Source: JAAXPZ01 sp965215705
GTDB lineage: Bacteria > Campylobacterota > Campylobacteria > Campylobacterales > Sulfurovaceae
DNA: 64,000 nucleotides
NCBI GenBank assembly: GCA_965215705.1
Contig: CBDCEE010000003.1
Location: 868,001-932,000 of the forward strand
Direction of reading: 5' to 3'
A program made the translations under genes and the position numbers. Below the pieces are notes generated by a model. That model had not been told where the DNA came from. It did not search any database and saw only the letters and a program-made list of their open reading frames with translations. How positions within the stretch are numbered: position 1 is the stretch's first letter; every line of letters starts with the position of its first letter. This document shows positions 51,499-61,152 of this stretch, piece by piece.

Positions 51499-52437
51499 AT
51501 GATAGCAGCAATTAAACAAGAGATACAAAAAGTCATTGTAGGGCAGGAAGCATTGATTGACGGGATGCTGATCGCACTCCTTAGTGATGGGCATATATTG
51601 GTTGAGGGCGTACCTGGCATTGCTAAAACCACTGCAGTCAATACCCTGGCAAAGGTCTTGGGATTTGATTTCAAAAGAGTACAGTTCACCCCTGACCTCC
51701 TTCCGGCAGATATCACAGGAAGTGAAATACTAGATATGCAAAACCACACTTTCAAAGTCAAACATGGACCACTCTTTACCAATCTATTACTTGCAGATGA
51801 GATCAACCGAGCCGGAGCTAAAGTACAATCTGCCCTCCTAGAGGCTATGGCTGAAAAACAGGTGACGATTGGAGAGCAGAGCCTCAATCTGGCATCACCT
51901 TTTATGGTACTTGCTACCGCTAACCCCATAGAACAAGATGGCACCTATGAACTGCCCGAGGCATCCCTGGATCGATTCATGCTTAAGATCAATGTCGGCT
52001 ATAACAGTATCGATGAAGAGTTCCAAATCGTTCAAAGGGTTGCAGAAGATGGTTTTGAAACCGTTCAAACAATCATCGAAAAAAAACAATTTTTACAACT
52101 GCAACATGTACTCAAAAAAGTCCATGTTGAGGATGTCCTCTCACAGTATATGTTAAAGCTTGTCTTTGCTACAAGAGAGCCTGAAAAATATGGGCTCGAA
52201 GAGATTGCAGCATATCTTGATTTTGGGGTAAGTCCCAGAGGGAGCATTGACCTCTATAAAGCAAGCAAAGCCAGAGCATACCTTGATGGAAAAACATTTG
52301 TCACCCCTGCTGATATTGCCCGGGTTGCTTTCCCTGTACTCAGACACCGCATGCGACTAAGCTACCATGCGGTCTCACAAGGAATCACAGCAGATGATAT
52401 CATCCGCAAGATACTTGAGAAGGTACCCTCTCCCTAA
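51499..52437 (+). CDS. MoxR-family AAA+ ATPase
   Basis: The 312-residue protein has Walker A EGVPGIAKTTAVNTLA (about 36-51), Walker B NLLLADEINRAGAKVQSALLEAM, the sensor 1 stretch FMVLATANPIEQDGTYELPEASLDRFM and the C-terminal lid (SPRGSIDLYKASKARAYLDG). MoxR ATPases work with DUF58 and VWA proteins as chaperone-like systems of the envelope. It is the first gene of a six-gene operon with DUF58, DUF4381-like, VWA, TPR and BatD proteins. The ATG lacks a clear ribosome site. Confidence 0.94.
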   Translation: MIAAIKQEIQKVIVGQEALIDGMLIALLSDGHILVEGVPGIAKTTAVNTLAKVLGFDFKRVQFTPDLLPADITGSEILDMQNHTFKVKHGPLFTNLLLADEINRAGAKVQSALLEAMAEKQVTIGEQSLNLASPFMVLATANPIEQDGTYELPEASLDRFMLKINVGYNSIDEEFQIVQRVAEDGFETVQTIIEKKQFLQLQHVLKKVHVEDVLSQYMLKLVFATREPEKYGLEEIAAYLDFGVSPRGSIDLYKASKARAYLDGKTFVTPADIARVAFPVLRHRMRLSYHAVSQGITADDIIRKILEKVPSP

Positions 52438-53321
52438 TGACACCAAGACACCATAGTACCATGTCGAATGTATCACTACAGGAGTCCTTATCCCTAGCAA
52501 CGATACTGCTGCGTAGCAAAAAGAAACTTTTTCATATCCTGCATGGAGAGCATGACACTGTTTTTGGTGGCAGAGGTATGGTCTTTAAAGAGGTACGCGA
52601 GTACAGTAGCGAAGATGATATACGCCATCTCAACTGGAAGATCACCGCCAGAACAGGTACACCCATGGTCAACCTATACAACGAAACCAAACAGATACCC
52701 GTTGTATTGGTCTATCTCAACAGCGGAGGATTGTACTTTGGCGCAAAAAAAAGTAAGAGAGAGATAGCAATTGAAATACTCACATCATTGAGTTTCATTA
52801 CACTTAACCAGTATGATACACTACATACCCTCTTTCACTCTGCCTCTCAGCATCAATGGCTTGCCCCCAGCAGGCATAAAGGAGCGGTATCACTTACTTT
52901 TGACGCTGCCTGCAGCTTGGAACCCTTGGGGCAGCACATTGATTTCGATAGCCTTGTAGCACAACTCCTGCAAAAGCTAAAGAGAAAATCCCTCATCTTT
53001 CTCATCGGTGATTTTTGGGAATTTGAAGAGAAGCATGACCTGGGAAGATTGGCATTTTCTCATGAGCTCTATTGTATCATCATCAGGGATCATGCAGAAG
53101 AGGAGATCACCCTCAATGGCAGCTATGCGATCACAGACCCCCTCAACAGCAAAACCCACACACTCCATATAGATAAACAGACTGTGACAGGCTACAGAGC
53201 ATTGATACAAGAACATGAATCTATGCTAAAAAAACATTTTGCTCAGCACCATATCGCTTCTACAAAGATCTATACGGATGAAGATGCCATTGAAAAACTG
53301 GCACAATTTGTGAGGCGATAG
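52437..53321 (+). CDS. DUF58-domain protein
   Basis: The 294-residue protein has the DUF58 hallmark near residues 45-80: FGGRGMVFKEVREYSSEDDIRHLNWKITARTGTPMVNLYN. Most DUF58 proteins of this kind are soluble and VWA-like, with a Ser/Asp site (VLVYLNSGGLYFG). It is the usual partner of MoxR. The start shares a base with the moxR stop (TAATG). Confidence 0.9.
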   Translation: MTPRHHSTMSNVSLQESLSLATILLRSKKKLFHILHGEHDTVFGGRGMVFKEVREYSSEDDIRHLNWKITARTGTPMVNLYNETKQIPVVLVYLNSGGLYFGAKKSKREIAIEILTSLSFITLNQYDTLHTLFHSASQHQWLAPSRHKGAVSLTFDAACSLEPLGQHIDFDSLVAQLLQKLKRKSLIFLIGDFWEFEEKHDLGRLAFSHELYCIIIRDHAEEEITLNGSYAITDPLNSKTHTLHIDKQTVTGYRALIQEHESMLKKHFAQHHIASTKIYTDEDAIEKLAQFVRR

Positions 53322-53714
53322 ATGCAAGCTACTGCCTCACTTGTACAGATCAAAGATATCATGCCCAGTATAGAGATACCCACAGGGATACTTCCCTATA
53401 TTCTGCTCGCTACTGTTATGCTGCTTTTCCTTCTCTTTGTACTGTATCATTATTACAAAAAAACAAAGCCACACCCCACCCCTCAATCCGCTGCATTACA
53501 TCATTTACAACAGATGGATTTTACTAAAATAAGTGATGCTTCTTTACTCTATCAGTTTTCTCTCGATACCCAATGCTATCTGGACGGCAGAGAAGACCAG
53601 GCTTTTGACGAGATTCAATATGCACTCATCCCTTACAAATACCATGTAGATGCACCGCCCCTAGATATGGTACTACGTCAGAGGATTCATGACTATATCA
53701 AGGGGCTTACATGA
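53322..53714 (+). CDS. Small membrane protein of the Bat operon, DUF4381-like
   Basis: The 130-residue protein has one membrane helix (about 25-44), a short basic proline-rich linker (KKTKPHPTPQ) and a cytoplasmic helical domain of about 75 residues. Size, layout and position between DUF58 and VWA genes fit DUF4381. The function is unknown. It follows the DUF58 stop directly and overlaps the VWA start. Confidence 0.75.
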   Translation: MQATASLVQIKDIMPSIEIPTGILPYILLATVMLLFLLFVLYHYYKKTKPHPTPQSAALHHLQQMDFTKISDASLLYQFSLDTQCYLDGREDQAFDEIQYALIPYKYHVDAPPLDMVLRQRIHDYIKGLT

Positions 53715-55393
53715 CACTACTCTATCCCTGGGTCCTGCTTGGGTTTCTCCTTTATCTGCTTTGTGAGAGATGGTGTAAATCTCCGGTCAAAAAAATCTAC
53801 TTCCCTAATGTGGCTATGCTACAGGCAGCCGCAGGCTCCCGTATAGATAGGCAAAGGATCTTGCGTACTATAATCATCTTCTTGATACTTTTGGCACTTG
53901 CTGCCCCTGTACAGAAGCAGCAAACAACCCAAAACCAAGGGAGTGGACATGATATTGCATTACTTCTAGATGCCAGCGACAGTATGCAGGAAGACAAACG
54001 CTTCGATATGGCCAAGCACATCATCGCTGATTTTGTACAGTCTAGAAAAGGGGACAGACTGGCGCTTGGGCTATTTGCTGACTATGCCTATCTTAGTGTC
54101 CCTCTTACCTCCCATACTGAGGCACTGAGTACCGTTCTCAAATATCTCCAGATAGGCGTAGCAGGTAAAAAACATACCGCACTCTACGAGTCCCTCTATC
54201 TGGGTTCTACCATCTTTGCACATGCTACTGCCAAAGAGAAGATTATTATCCTTCTGACTGATGGGCTAAATACAGTCAAAAGCGTCCCCTTGAAAATAGC
54301 TCTTAGCCAGGTAAAAAAAGCGCAAGTCAAGGTCTATACCATCGGTATCGGTGATGATTACCGCAAAGCCGTTTTAGAACGCATTGCCCATGAGACGGGC
54401 GGAAGATTTTATGAGGCCAGCAACCCTAAAGCGCTACACTCCATTTATGCAGAGATCAATAGGTTGGAAAAAAGTACATTTGCTACGGAAACGATCACCT
54501 ATCATCGTCCACTTTTCCGCTATCCACTTCTGTTGGCAATACTCTTGTTGTTTCTCTCTCTTTACTTGGCGTATCGACAAAGTACACTCGTACCTACCCA
54601 CTACATCGTGCTACTCCTGGCAGGCATAGCCCTCTATGGTCCTTATAGCATCAAAGATACACACCATGCAACACAAAACCCCTCCCAAAGTATCATCACC
54701 GCCATTGACCTCTCTTACTCTATGTCCTGTCAAGACAGCTTTCCCAGTAGACTTGAGATCGCCTACAACAGAGCCTCTGCACTGATTGACCTACTGCCTT
54801 CAGCCAAGATCGGACTCATTGGTTTTGCCACACAGAGTTACTTGATTACGCCACCTACACAGGACCATACCAACCTCAAACTTCTTTTGAAGCGAATAGA
54901 TACCGATACCATTCACAGAGAAGGCAGCCATATACTCTCTGCACTACAAAGTGCCCATATGCTCTTGTCCAAACAACAAGATGGTGCCGTAATTCTTTTT
55001 ACAGATGGGGGAGAGATACAAGACTTTGCAACAGAAATCGCCTATGCCAAATCCGTACATCTTCAGGTCTATGTCTATGCTCTAGGGACACATAAAGGAG
55101 GCGTTATCAAAGAGAAAGGTTCTCTACGCAAAGACCCTACAGGCAATATCATCATCACGAGACGCAACCCTGCTATCGCACAACTTGCTACAGAAACAGG
55201 TGGCAAGTATCTCCTGCATACTGCCTCCGGTATAGCGATGCAAGCATTGGTAAGTGCAATTGAGTCCAGACAAACTTTACAAAAAGAGCAGGCAAAAACA
55301 CAGCTACAGAAAAGAGAGCTTTACTCTCTTCCTCTGCTTCTGGCACTACTCCTGTATCTCTCGATCCATCTAAGCTTTAGGAGAGAGCGATGA
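53711..55393 (+). CDS. BatA-BatB fusion with two von Willebrand factor A domains
   Basis: The 560-residue protein carries two Bat units in one chain: an N-terminal membrane helix pair and VWA domain 1 with the MIDAS motif DASDS (about 91-95), then further helices (about 270-310) and VWA domain 2 with DLSYSMS (about 335-341) and a TDGGE motif, and a last membrane helix near the C-terminus. In Bacteroides, BatA and BatB are separate proteins named for aerotolerance. The fusion suggests a fixed 1:1 complex in the inner membrane. The ends overlap its neighbours by 4 bases. Confidence 0.9.
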   Translation: MTLLYPWVLLGFLLYLLCERWCKSPVKKIYFPNVAMLQAAAGSRIDRQRILRTIIIFLILLALAAPVQKQQTTQNQGSGHDIALLLDASDSMQEDKRFDMAKHIIADFVQSRKGDRLALGLFADYAYLSVPLTSHTEALSTVLKYLQIGVAGKKHTALYESLYLGSTIFAHATAKEKIIILLTDGLNTVKSVPLKIALSQVKKAQVKVYTIGIGDDYRKAVLERIAHETGGRFYEASNPKALHSIYAEINRLEKSTFATETITYHRPLFRYPLLLAILLLFLSLYLAYRQSTLVPTHYIVLLLAGIALYGPYSIKDTHHATQNPSQSIITAIDLSYSMSCQDSFPSRLEIAYNRASALIDLLPSAKIGLIGFATQSYLITPPTQDHTNLKLLLKRIDTDTIHREGSHILSALQSAHMLLSKQQDGAVILFTDGGEIQDFATEIAYAKSVHLQVYVYALGTHKGGVIKEKGSLRKDPTGNIIITRRNPAIAQLATETGGKYLLHTASGIAMQALVSAIESRQTLQKEQAKTQLQKRELYSLPLLLALLLYLSIHLSFRRER

Positions 55394-56154
55394 GACACTG
55401 GATAATGATCTGTCTATTGCTTGGTAACTTGACATATGCAGGGCCTATACAGACTTGGCATCTCACGCTGGCACAACGTTATGTCCAGCAGAAGCGCTAT
55501 GCACAAGCCCTCGCTCACTATGAAAAAATAGAGCCGAAAAATGATGCCATACACTACAATATGGCAAACCTGTTCTATCATGAAAAACATTATCAGGAAG
55601 CTATATCACACTATACGCAGATCACTTCCTCTAGCTTAATGCATCAGAAATTTCATAACATCGCCAACTGTCTCATGCAGCTTGATGAAACCGCTTCAGC
55701 ACTTAAGTTTTATCACAATGCCCTCAAGTTTGGCCAGCATCCAGATACCATATTTAATCTCAAGCTTGCAGAATCTATTCTCAAACAAGAAGAGAAGGAA
55801 GAGAAAGAAAAAATACGGAGAGAATCCAATGAAATACTGGCATTTCGTGAAGGTAATAACAAGATCAATCGTTTTAAAGAGGACAATGGCACCGATGATC
55901 TCAAAGATGCCAAAGCACCTAAAGAGATCATCAGAAAGTACAACTCGACTGGTACAGTACAGAGTAGAGAGGGTGGAAAAATAGATTTTATACCCTTTAA
56001 AGAAGAGAATACCAGTATCAAACAGCAAGATCCAAACCTACATGAAAACTATGTAGCACAGATATGGGAGCAGTACTTCCAAAAACGCTCTCTCAAAACC
56101 CTACTTATCCCACTCCAGACCCAAGGAGCATCCCATGATCAAAACCCTTATTAG
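55390..56154 (+). CDS. BatC-like TPR protein
   Basis: The 254-residue protein has a signal peptide (to TYA-GPI) followed by at least three TPR-like helical pairs (about 25-130: ALAHYEKIEPKNDAIHYNMANLFYHEKHYQEAISHYTQI), then a charged, Glu/Lys-rich region (130-165) and a C-terminal helix. It should be a periplasmic scaffold of the Bat complex. It overlaps the VWA stop by 4 bases and the BatD start by 20 bases. Confidence 0.83.
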   Translation: MRHWIMICLLLGNLTYAGPIQTWHLTLAQRYVQQKRYAQALAHYEKIEPKNDAIHYNMANLFYHEKHYQEAISHYTQITSSSLMHQKFHNIANCLMQLDETASALKFYHNALKFGQHPDTIFNLKLAESILKQEEKEEKEKIRRESNEILAFREGNNKINRFKEDNGTDDLKDAKAPKEIIRKYNSTGTVQSREGGKIDFIPFKEENTSIKQQDPNLHENYVAQIWEQYFQKRSLKTLLIPLQTQGASHDQNPY

Positions 56155-57157
56155 CCTAGTATGTTGCACCCTCTTATCCGTAGGGCAGAGTCACTATAGC
56201 CTCACACTTTCCAAACAAAAAAGCTATGTCACCAAACCCATCATAGCGATACTCAATCTAGAGCACAATGATACAGAACCGATCAGCAAAATACACTTCA
56301 AACCATTAAAACTGGAGGGCTATGCAGTTCTACCACTCACTAAAACTGATCAAGACCAAAAACAGCATCGCTACCTTCTCATCCCTCACCTTCCAGGCAC
56401 CCATTTACTCCCTCCCCAAAGTATAGAGATCGCACACAAAGATCCACACACCTACCGAAACATCTGGAAAACACTTCAGACATTATCTCTCACACATACT
56501 GTACTACCTCTACCTTCCGGTATCACAACTGTCGGAAACTATACACTCCAAAGTCATATTGATCAACAAAGCACAGAGGCTAATAAACCTATCAACCTGA
56601 GTATTACCATCAAGGGAACCGGCTCTTTGGAAAACATGCAAAAACTACAACTCCCTTTAGATAATGCCTTAGTCTTTGCCAGTGACCCTAGCATCCATAC
56701 TGAGATCTATGAAGGTACTTACCGGAGTACATTTACCCAACATTTTGCTATCGTTGCAGACAAGGATTTTACCCTACCCATCCTCTCATGGCAATATTTT
56801 AATACAGACACCGGTCTTAGAGAAACACTCTCTACACCTAGCTATCATATAGCGATCAAAACCCCACTTCATAAATCCCTGCTTCTCAGATACCTACTAC
56901 TGCTTTTAGCAGGTATCGGTATAGGTCTTTTACTGGCTTTTTTACTCATCACCTTACGCCATAGGAAAAAAACTCTCCCCTCAAGTATCGCAGCACAAAT
57001 ACATAAAGCAAAAACAGATAAAGCACTCTATTCCCTGCTCTTACCCTATGCAAATCATGCGGGAATTTCCGAGGTGCTAAGGCAATTGGAAGAGAATATC
57101 TACCATAAAGGAACATATAAAGTAAAGCGATCAGAAGTGGCACATCTACTCTCATGA
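56135..57157 (+). CDS. BatD-like membrane-anchored protein
   Basis: The 340-residue protein has a signal peptide (to SVG-QSH), a beta-rich periplasmic region of about 220 residues with Ig-like strands, one membrane helix (about 249-271) and a cytoplasmic helical tail ending KRSEVAHLLS. This layout and its place at the end of the operon match BatD. The ATG lies inside the end of the TPR gene. The function is probably the assembly of the VWA complex. Confidence 0.82.
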   Translation: MIKTLISLVCCTLLSVGQSHYSLTLSKQKSYVTKPIIAILNLEHNDTEPISKIHFKPLKLEGYAVLPLTKTDQDQKQHRYLLIPHLPGTHLLPPQSIEIAHKDPHTYRNIWKTLQTLSLTHTVLPLPSGITTVGNYTLQSHIDQQSTEANKPINLSITIKGTGSLENMQKLQLPLDNALVFASDPSIHTEIYEGTYRSTFTQHFAIVADKDFTLPILSWQYFNTDTGLRETLSTPSYHIAIKTPLHKSLLLRYLLLLLAGIGIGLLLAFLLITLRHRKKTLPSSIAAQIHKAKTDKALYSLLLPYANHAGISEVLRQLEENIYHKGTYKVKRSEVAHLLS

Positions 57158-57179
57158 GCCCGCTTGAAACATATATCTC

Positions 57180-57206
57180 TAGGGGCGGGTATCAAATTTC
57201 AAATCT
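57180..57206 (-). repeat. 27-base dispersed repeat, copy 2 (downstream of recQ)
   Basis: This stretch contains GGTATCAAATTTCAAATCT and matches 29628-29654 in 25 of 27 positions. On the minus strand it starts within the recQ stop codon. It could be a conserved 3' element or part of a transposable unit present elsewhere in the genome. Confidence 0.6.
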
Positions 57207-58983
57207 ATTTCTTACTTAGAAATATCAAAAATCTCTCTCCGTATCGTTCATATTTGACTTCTCCTATCCCATGTACTTCCAGCATCTGTTCCTTGGTTTC
57301 TGGGAGTTTGACACTAAGGTCTTTCAGTGTTTTATCAGAGAAAACGATATAAGGAGGGATACTATTCTCCTCTGCGATCTCTGCTCTCAGCTTACGTAGC
57401 TCTTCAAAGATATCAGCATTATAGTCTTCAGAAAGGTCATGCTTCTTACTGGCAGCTTTTTTAATACTCAAACGCTCCTCTTTAAGATCTATACTGTGTT
57501 CTCCTTTAAGTACTTCGATACCAAAAGTGGTGAGACGGTAGACTTTAAACTCACCTATCTCAACAGCACCTCTCTCTAAAAGCCTATCCCCAATGGTAAG
57601 CCATTGCGATTTGCTGTACGCTTCACCGATACCATATACCGAGAGTGTATCATGCGCATTCTCCAGCAGGCGCTGTTCCTTGCTGCCACGCAGCACATCA
57701 ATCACATAATGCAAACCAAAGTTCTGCTGGGTACGAAAGATCGCGGAAAGAAGTTTACGGGCAGCCGTGGTGATATCTATTTTAGCACTCTCTGGCATCA
57801 CACAGTTATCACACTTCTCTTGACATGCCTCTATCGTATCGTCAAAATAGCGTGCAATACTCTGATGGCGACACGACTCACCATTGGCGAAACGCACCAT
57901 CTTATCCAGTTTATCATAGGCATGCTGCTTATAGGGCGTCTCTGGCAGATCATCGATAAATGATTTCTGTTGCACAATATCTGCTGCAGAGAAAAGCAGC
58001 AGCGTCTCAGACTCTAGACCATCACGTCCTGCCCGCCCTATCTCCTGATAGAAGTTCTCCAGTGTTTTAGGCAGTGTCATGTGAACCACAAAACGGATAT
58101 TGCTTTTATCAATCCCCATCCCAAAGGCGATCGTAGCGACTACGATCTGTACCTTATCTGCAACAAAGTCTGCGTAGGTTGCATTCTTCTCCTCAGTAGG
58201 CAATCCTGCGTGGTAGGCTCTTGCCTCTACCCCACGGCTCTGCAGATAGGAAGCGATCGCTTCGGTAGATTTGCGAGAGAGGGTATAGATGATCCCTGAC
58301 TCTCCCTCATGAGAACTCAGAAATGGCATGAGTTGTGCTCTACCATCTTTGATACGGTGCTGCGCATGGATCATAAGATTTTGGCGGAAAAGGCTACCTC
58401 TGACTCTTTTGGGAGCGTGCAAGCCAAGCTGCGTAGCGATATCCTGCTCTACTGCTTTAGTTGCTGTAGCAGTAAATGCTGCGATAGGTATCTGGGGAAA
58501 CTCTGCTTTGAGTAGAGAGAGTTTACGGTAATCCTCCCGGAATTCATGTCCCCACTCACTCACACAGTGTGCTTCATCCACCACAAAGAAGTTGAGTTTC
58601 AGATCATGCAAAAGTCCCAAAAAGTATCTATTCTTGAGCCGTTCCGGTGCGACATAGAGCAGCTTGATCTCTCCCGCACGCAGCTGCTGTTCTATCTCTT
58701 GGCCCTCCTCAAAATTCTGCATGGAGCTAAGCATCGCCGCAGAGACACCATTGGCCCTGAGTGCCGTGACCTGATCATGCATCAGTGCCAAGAGAGGAGA
58801 AACCACTACTGTCACGCCCTTCATCAGTAGTGTGGGAAGCTGATAGCAAAGTGATTTACCTCCCCCTGTAGGCAGTATCATCAATACATCCCTCTGTGCT
58901 AATATCGTATCTACCACTTCTTCTTGAAGTGGGCGAAATGCATCATGTCCGAAATAGTGCTGTAGTGTCTCAATTTTTTTCAT
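57205..58983 (-). CDS. recQ: ATP-dependent DNA helicase RecQ
   Basis: The 592-residue superfamily 2 helicase has the aromatic-rich N-terminus FGHDAFRPLQEEVV, Walker A LPTGGGKSLCYQLP, the DEAH box VVDEAHCVSEWGH, motif VI EIGRAGRDGLES, the RecQ-Ct zinc domain with cysteines (ARYFDDTIEACQEKCDNC) and an HRDC domain at the C-terminus (LRKLRAEIAEENSIPPYIVFSDKTL). It unwinds recombination intermediates. It converges on the Bat operon and is otherwise a single gene. Confidence 0.96.
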   Translation of the reverse strand: MKKIETLQHYFGHDAFRPLQEEVVDTILAQRDVLMILPTGGGKSLCYQLPTLLMKGVTVVVSPLLALMHDQVTALRANGVSAAMLSSMQNFEEGQEIEQQLRAGEIKLLYVAPERLKNRYFLGLLHDLKLNFFVVDEAHCVSEWGHEFREDYRKLSLLKAEFPQIPIAAFTATATKAVEQDIATQLGLHAPKRVRGSLFRQNLMIHAQHRIKDGRAQLMPFLSSHEGESGIIYTLSRKSTEAIASYLQSRGVEARAYHAGLPTEEKNATYADFVADKVQIVVATIAFGMGIDKSNIRFVVHMTLPKTLENFYQEIGRAGRDGLESETLLLFSAADIVQQKSFIDDLPETPYKQHAYDKLDKMVRFANGESCRHQSIARYFDDTIEACQEKCDNCVMPESAKIDITTAARKLLSAIFRTQQNFGLHYVIDVLRGSKEQRLLENAHDTLSVYGIGEAYSKSQWLTIGDRLLERGAVEIGEFKVYRLTTFGIEVLKGEHSIDLKEERLSIKKAASKKHDLSEDYNADIFEELRKLRAEIAEENSIPPYIVFSDKTLKDLSVKLPETKEQMLEVHGIGEVKYERYGERFLIFLSKK

Positions 58984-59155
58984 AATGAGAGTATAACGGA
59001 TTATTAAATAGATATGTCATAATCTGTCAAATTGTCATATTTTTGATTGTTTTCAGTCATCAAGTATCATTTTTAATTCAATTTATCTGATTACTACGAT
59101 AAGTATACTTTATTTAAAGTTATATAAATAATTTAACTAAGCTTATAAAATACTG

Positions 59156-59164
59156 TGTTATACT
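59156..59164 (+). promoter_or_regulatory. Extended -10 promoter for the FadL-like gene
   Basis: TGTTATACT (59156-59164) is a consensus extended -10, 29 bases before the ATG at 59193. The spacer upstream is AT-rich and holds AAAGTTATATAAATAATTT. Confidence 0.55.
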
Positions 59165-59192
59165 TTTCTTATTACAAGTAAAAGGATACATA

Positions 59193-60374
59193 ATGAACTT
59201 GAAATTCACCACTAGAGGATTTATAGCGATAGCTATCTTGGGTTCGACCACGCTTTATGCGACCAATGGAGATACCATCATCGGAGTAGGTGCAAAAACA
59301 CGTGCGATGGGTGGCGCAGGTATAGCATTGAGTCAAGGAGCAGAATCCACATTGGTCAATCCCGCATTGATCACCAATGTAAAGAGTACGCAGGTCAGTT
59401 TTGGTGGTACTGTCTTTATGCCAACAATTAAAACAGACATGGGCTTTGGTGAAGATGAGAGTGCCGCAGATATCAGTATGATTCCGGCTGTGGCAATTGC
59501 TTCACATGTAAATTCTGGATTTTATGCAGGTATCGGTATGTGGGGTACCGCAGGTATGGGTGTAGATTTTCGTGACAGTACTGATCCTATGAAAATGCAA
59601 ATGGAAACAACACTTCAGCTCATGCAGTTTGCTGTGCCACTTGCATACAAAACAGGTGGGCTCAGTATCGGTGTTGCACCCATCTTGCAATATGGTTCAT
59701 TGGATATTCATTACAATAGAGGTACCCCTGTTGGCAGTGGGCAGGAACAGGATTTTGGATTCGGTGCTTCTGTAGGTGCGACCTATGATTTCGGTAATGG
59801 TTTTACTGTGGGTGCTGTATATAAAAGTGAAATCGAAATGGAATATGGCAACGCCATCTCTACTGCAATGGCACCTATGATGCCTCCTGGCGCTCCTGCA
59901 GTGGGCAATAAACTGACGCAACCCGCTGAAATAGGCGTAGGACTGGGATACTCAGATGGCACACACTCGTTCGCAATGGACTATAAAAAAATAAAATGGG
60001 GTGATGCAGATGGCTATAAAATGTTTGGCTGGGAAGATCAGGATGTCTTTGCTGTAGGCTATGAGTATGCACAGGCAAACTGGGCAGTTCGTATAGGATA
60101 CAACCATGGTAGCAGCCCGGTCACGGAGAATGCGAATCCTACCAACAATATGCTTAACCTGCTAGGCTTTCCTGCAACTGCAGAGAATCACTATACACTG
60201 GGTGGAAGCTATCAGTTTACTGAGAACCTCACACTTGACCTCGCCCTTGTTTATTCTCCTGAATCCAAAAATACCTATAGCCTTGCAGGAATTCCTGGTA
60301 TGCCCCCTGGCGCACAAATCACCAACAAGCACTCCGAGCTAAGCAGTACTTTTCAGTTTAGCTACAAGTTCTAA
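59193..60374 (+). CDS. FadL/TodX-family outer-membrane transport protein
   Basis: The 393-residue protein has a signal peptide (to LYA-TNG) and the FadL signature NGDTIIGVGAKTRAMGGAGIALSQGAESTLVNPALI near residues 25-60, in which the plug NPA motif is visible. The strands go on to a terminal FQFSYKF with a C-terminal Phe. FadL proteins carry hydrophobic compounds across the outer membrane. A strong AAAGGATACATA site precedes the ATG. It is followed by a probable terminator. Confidence 0.9.
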   Translation: MNLKFTTRGFIAIAILGSTTLYATNGDTIIGVGAKTRAMGGAGIALSQGAESTLVNPALITNVKSTQVSFGGTVFMPTIKTDMGFGEDESAADISMIPAVAIASHVNSGFYAGIGMWGTAGMGVDFRDSTDPMKMQMETTLQLMQFAVPLAYKTGGLSIGVAPILQYGSLDIHYNRGTPVGSGQEQDFGFGASVGATYDFGNGFTVGAVYKSEIEMEYGNAISTAMAPMMPPGAPAVGNKLTQPAEIGVGLGYSDGTHSFAMDYKKIKWGDADGYKMFGWEDQDVFAVGYEYAQANWAVRIGYNHGSSPVTENANPTNNMLNLLGFPATAENHYTLGGSYQFTENLTLDLALVYSPESKNTYSLAGIPGMPPGAQITNKHSELSSTFQFSYKF

Positions 60375-60397
60375 ACTCTCAAGTACTCCTTCTTGGA

Positions 60398-60428
60398 GAG
60401 GAGGGAGCGGTCTTCTCCTCCTTTCTTT
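60398..60428 (+). terminator. Possible Rho-independent terminator after the FadL-like gene
   Basis: GAGGAG (60398-60403) pairs with CTCCTC (60415-60420) across an 11-base loop and is followed by CTTTCTTT. The stem is short and other pairings are possible, so this is a moderate candidate only. Confidence 0.4.
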
Positions 60429-60437
60429 GCTTCACTA

Positions 60438-60446
60438 TGCTACAAT
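60438..60446 (+). promoter_or_regulatory. Extended -10 promoter for the dUTPase gene
   Basis: TGCTACAAT (60438-60446) lies 29 bases before the ATG at 60475; the ribosome site is TAAGGTAA. Confidence 0.5.
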
Positions 60447-60474
60447 TACACCCATATAATCTTAAGGTAATCAA

Positions 60475-61152
60475 ATGGAAAAAATAAAAGCAATGCTTAC
60501 CCTCCAGCAGCAGCTCAATGATGCTACCAATGGCAAAGATTGGGAAAGTGGACATACACAACATGGAAAATCTATTGACTGGAGACGTTGTATCTATCTG
60601 GAAGCTGCAGAACTTATAGAATCCTACCCATGGAAACACTGGAAAAATATCGATGCTAAACCTGACTATGAAAATATCAAGATCGAAGCAGTAGATATCT
60701 GGCACTTTGTGATGAGTGAGGCATTACGGCTCTACAAAGTAAAAGAAAAAGGATCTATTGAAGATCTAGCCATAGCTATCAGTCAGGAAGAAGGATATAA
60801 GGGGTTTGTAGATAATGCATCTATCACGCATCAGGATCACTATACAGAAATAGCGACCGTTGAGGACTTTATCAAGTCACTTTTTTGCAGCGAACCTATC
60901 GAAGTACTGGTCTCGAAATTCTTTGGGGTTGCCCAACTTTCAGGGCTTGACCTTGAGAAGCTCTATCTTCTCTATATCGGAAAAAACATCCTCAATACCT
61001 TTCGTCAAGACCACGGATACAAAGAGGGAAGCTACCTGAAACTATGGAAGGGGAGAGAGGACAATGTCCTGATGCAGGAGATACTCGAAAGCAACAGAAA
61101 CATCTCTCCTGAAATGCTCTATAAAAAGCTGGAAGAGATCTATCCAGGTTAG
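60475..61152 (+). CDS. dut: dUTPase, all-alpha dimeric type
   Basis: The 225-residue protein is an all-alpha NTP pyrophosphatase that hydrolyses dUTP (and dUDP) to dUMP. Its metal-binding helices are visible: WRRCIYLEAAELIESYPWKHWK (about 37-58) with the ExxE motif, and KIEAVDIWHFVMSEAL (about 69-84) with ExxD, plus a third block AQLSGLDLEKLYLLYIGKNILNTFRQDHGYKEG. Campylobacter and Helicobacter relatives use this form instead of the trimeric enzyme. It converges on the next gene with a 4-base overlap. Confidence 0.93.
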   Translation: MEKIKAMLTLQQQLNDATNGKDWESGHTQHGKSIDWRRCIYLEAAELIESYPWKHWKNIDAKPDYENIKIEAVDIWHFVMSEALRLYKVKEKGSIEDLAIAISQEEGYKGFVDNASITHQDHYTEIATVEDFIKSLFCSEPIEVLVSKFFGVAQLSGLDLEKLYLLYIGKNILNTFRQDHGYKEGSYLKLWKGREDNVLMQEILESNRNISPEMLYKKLEEIYPG

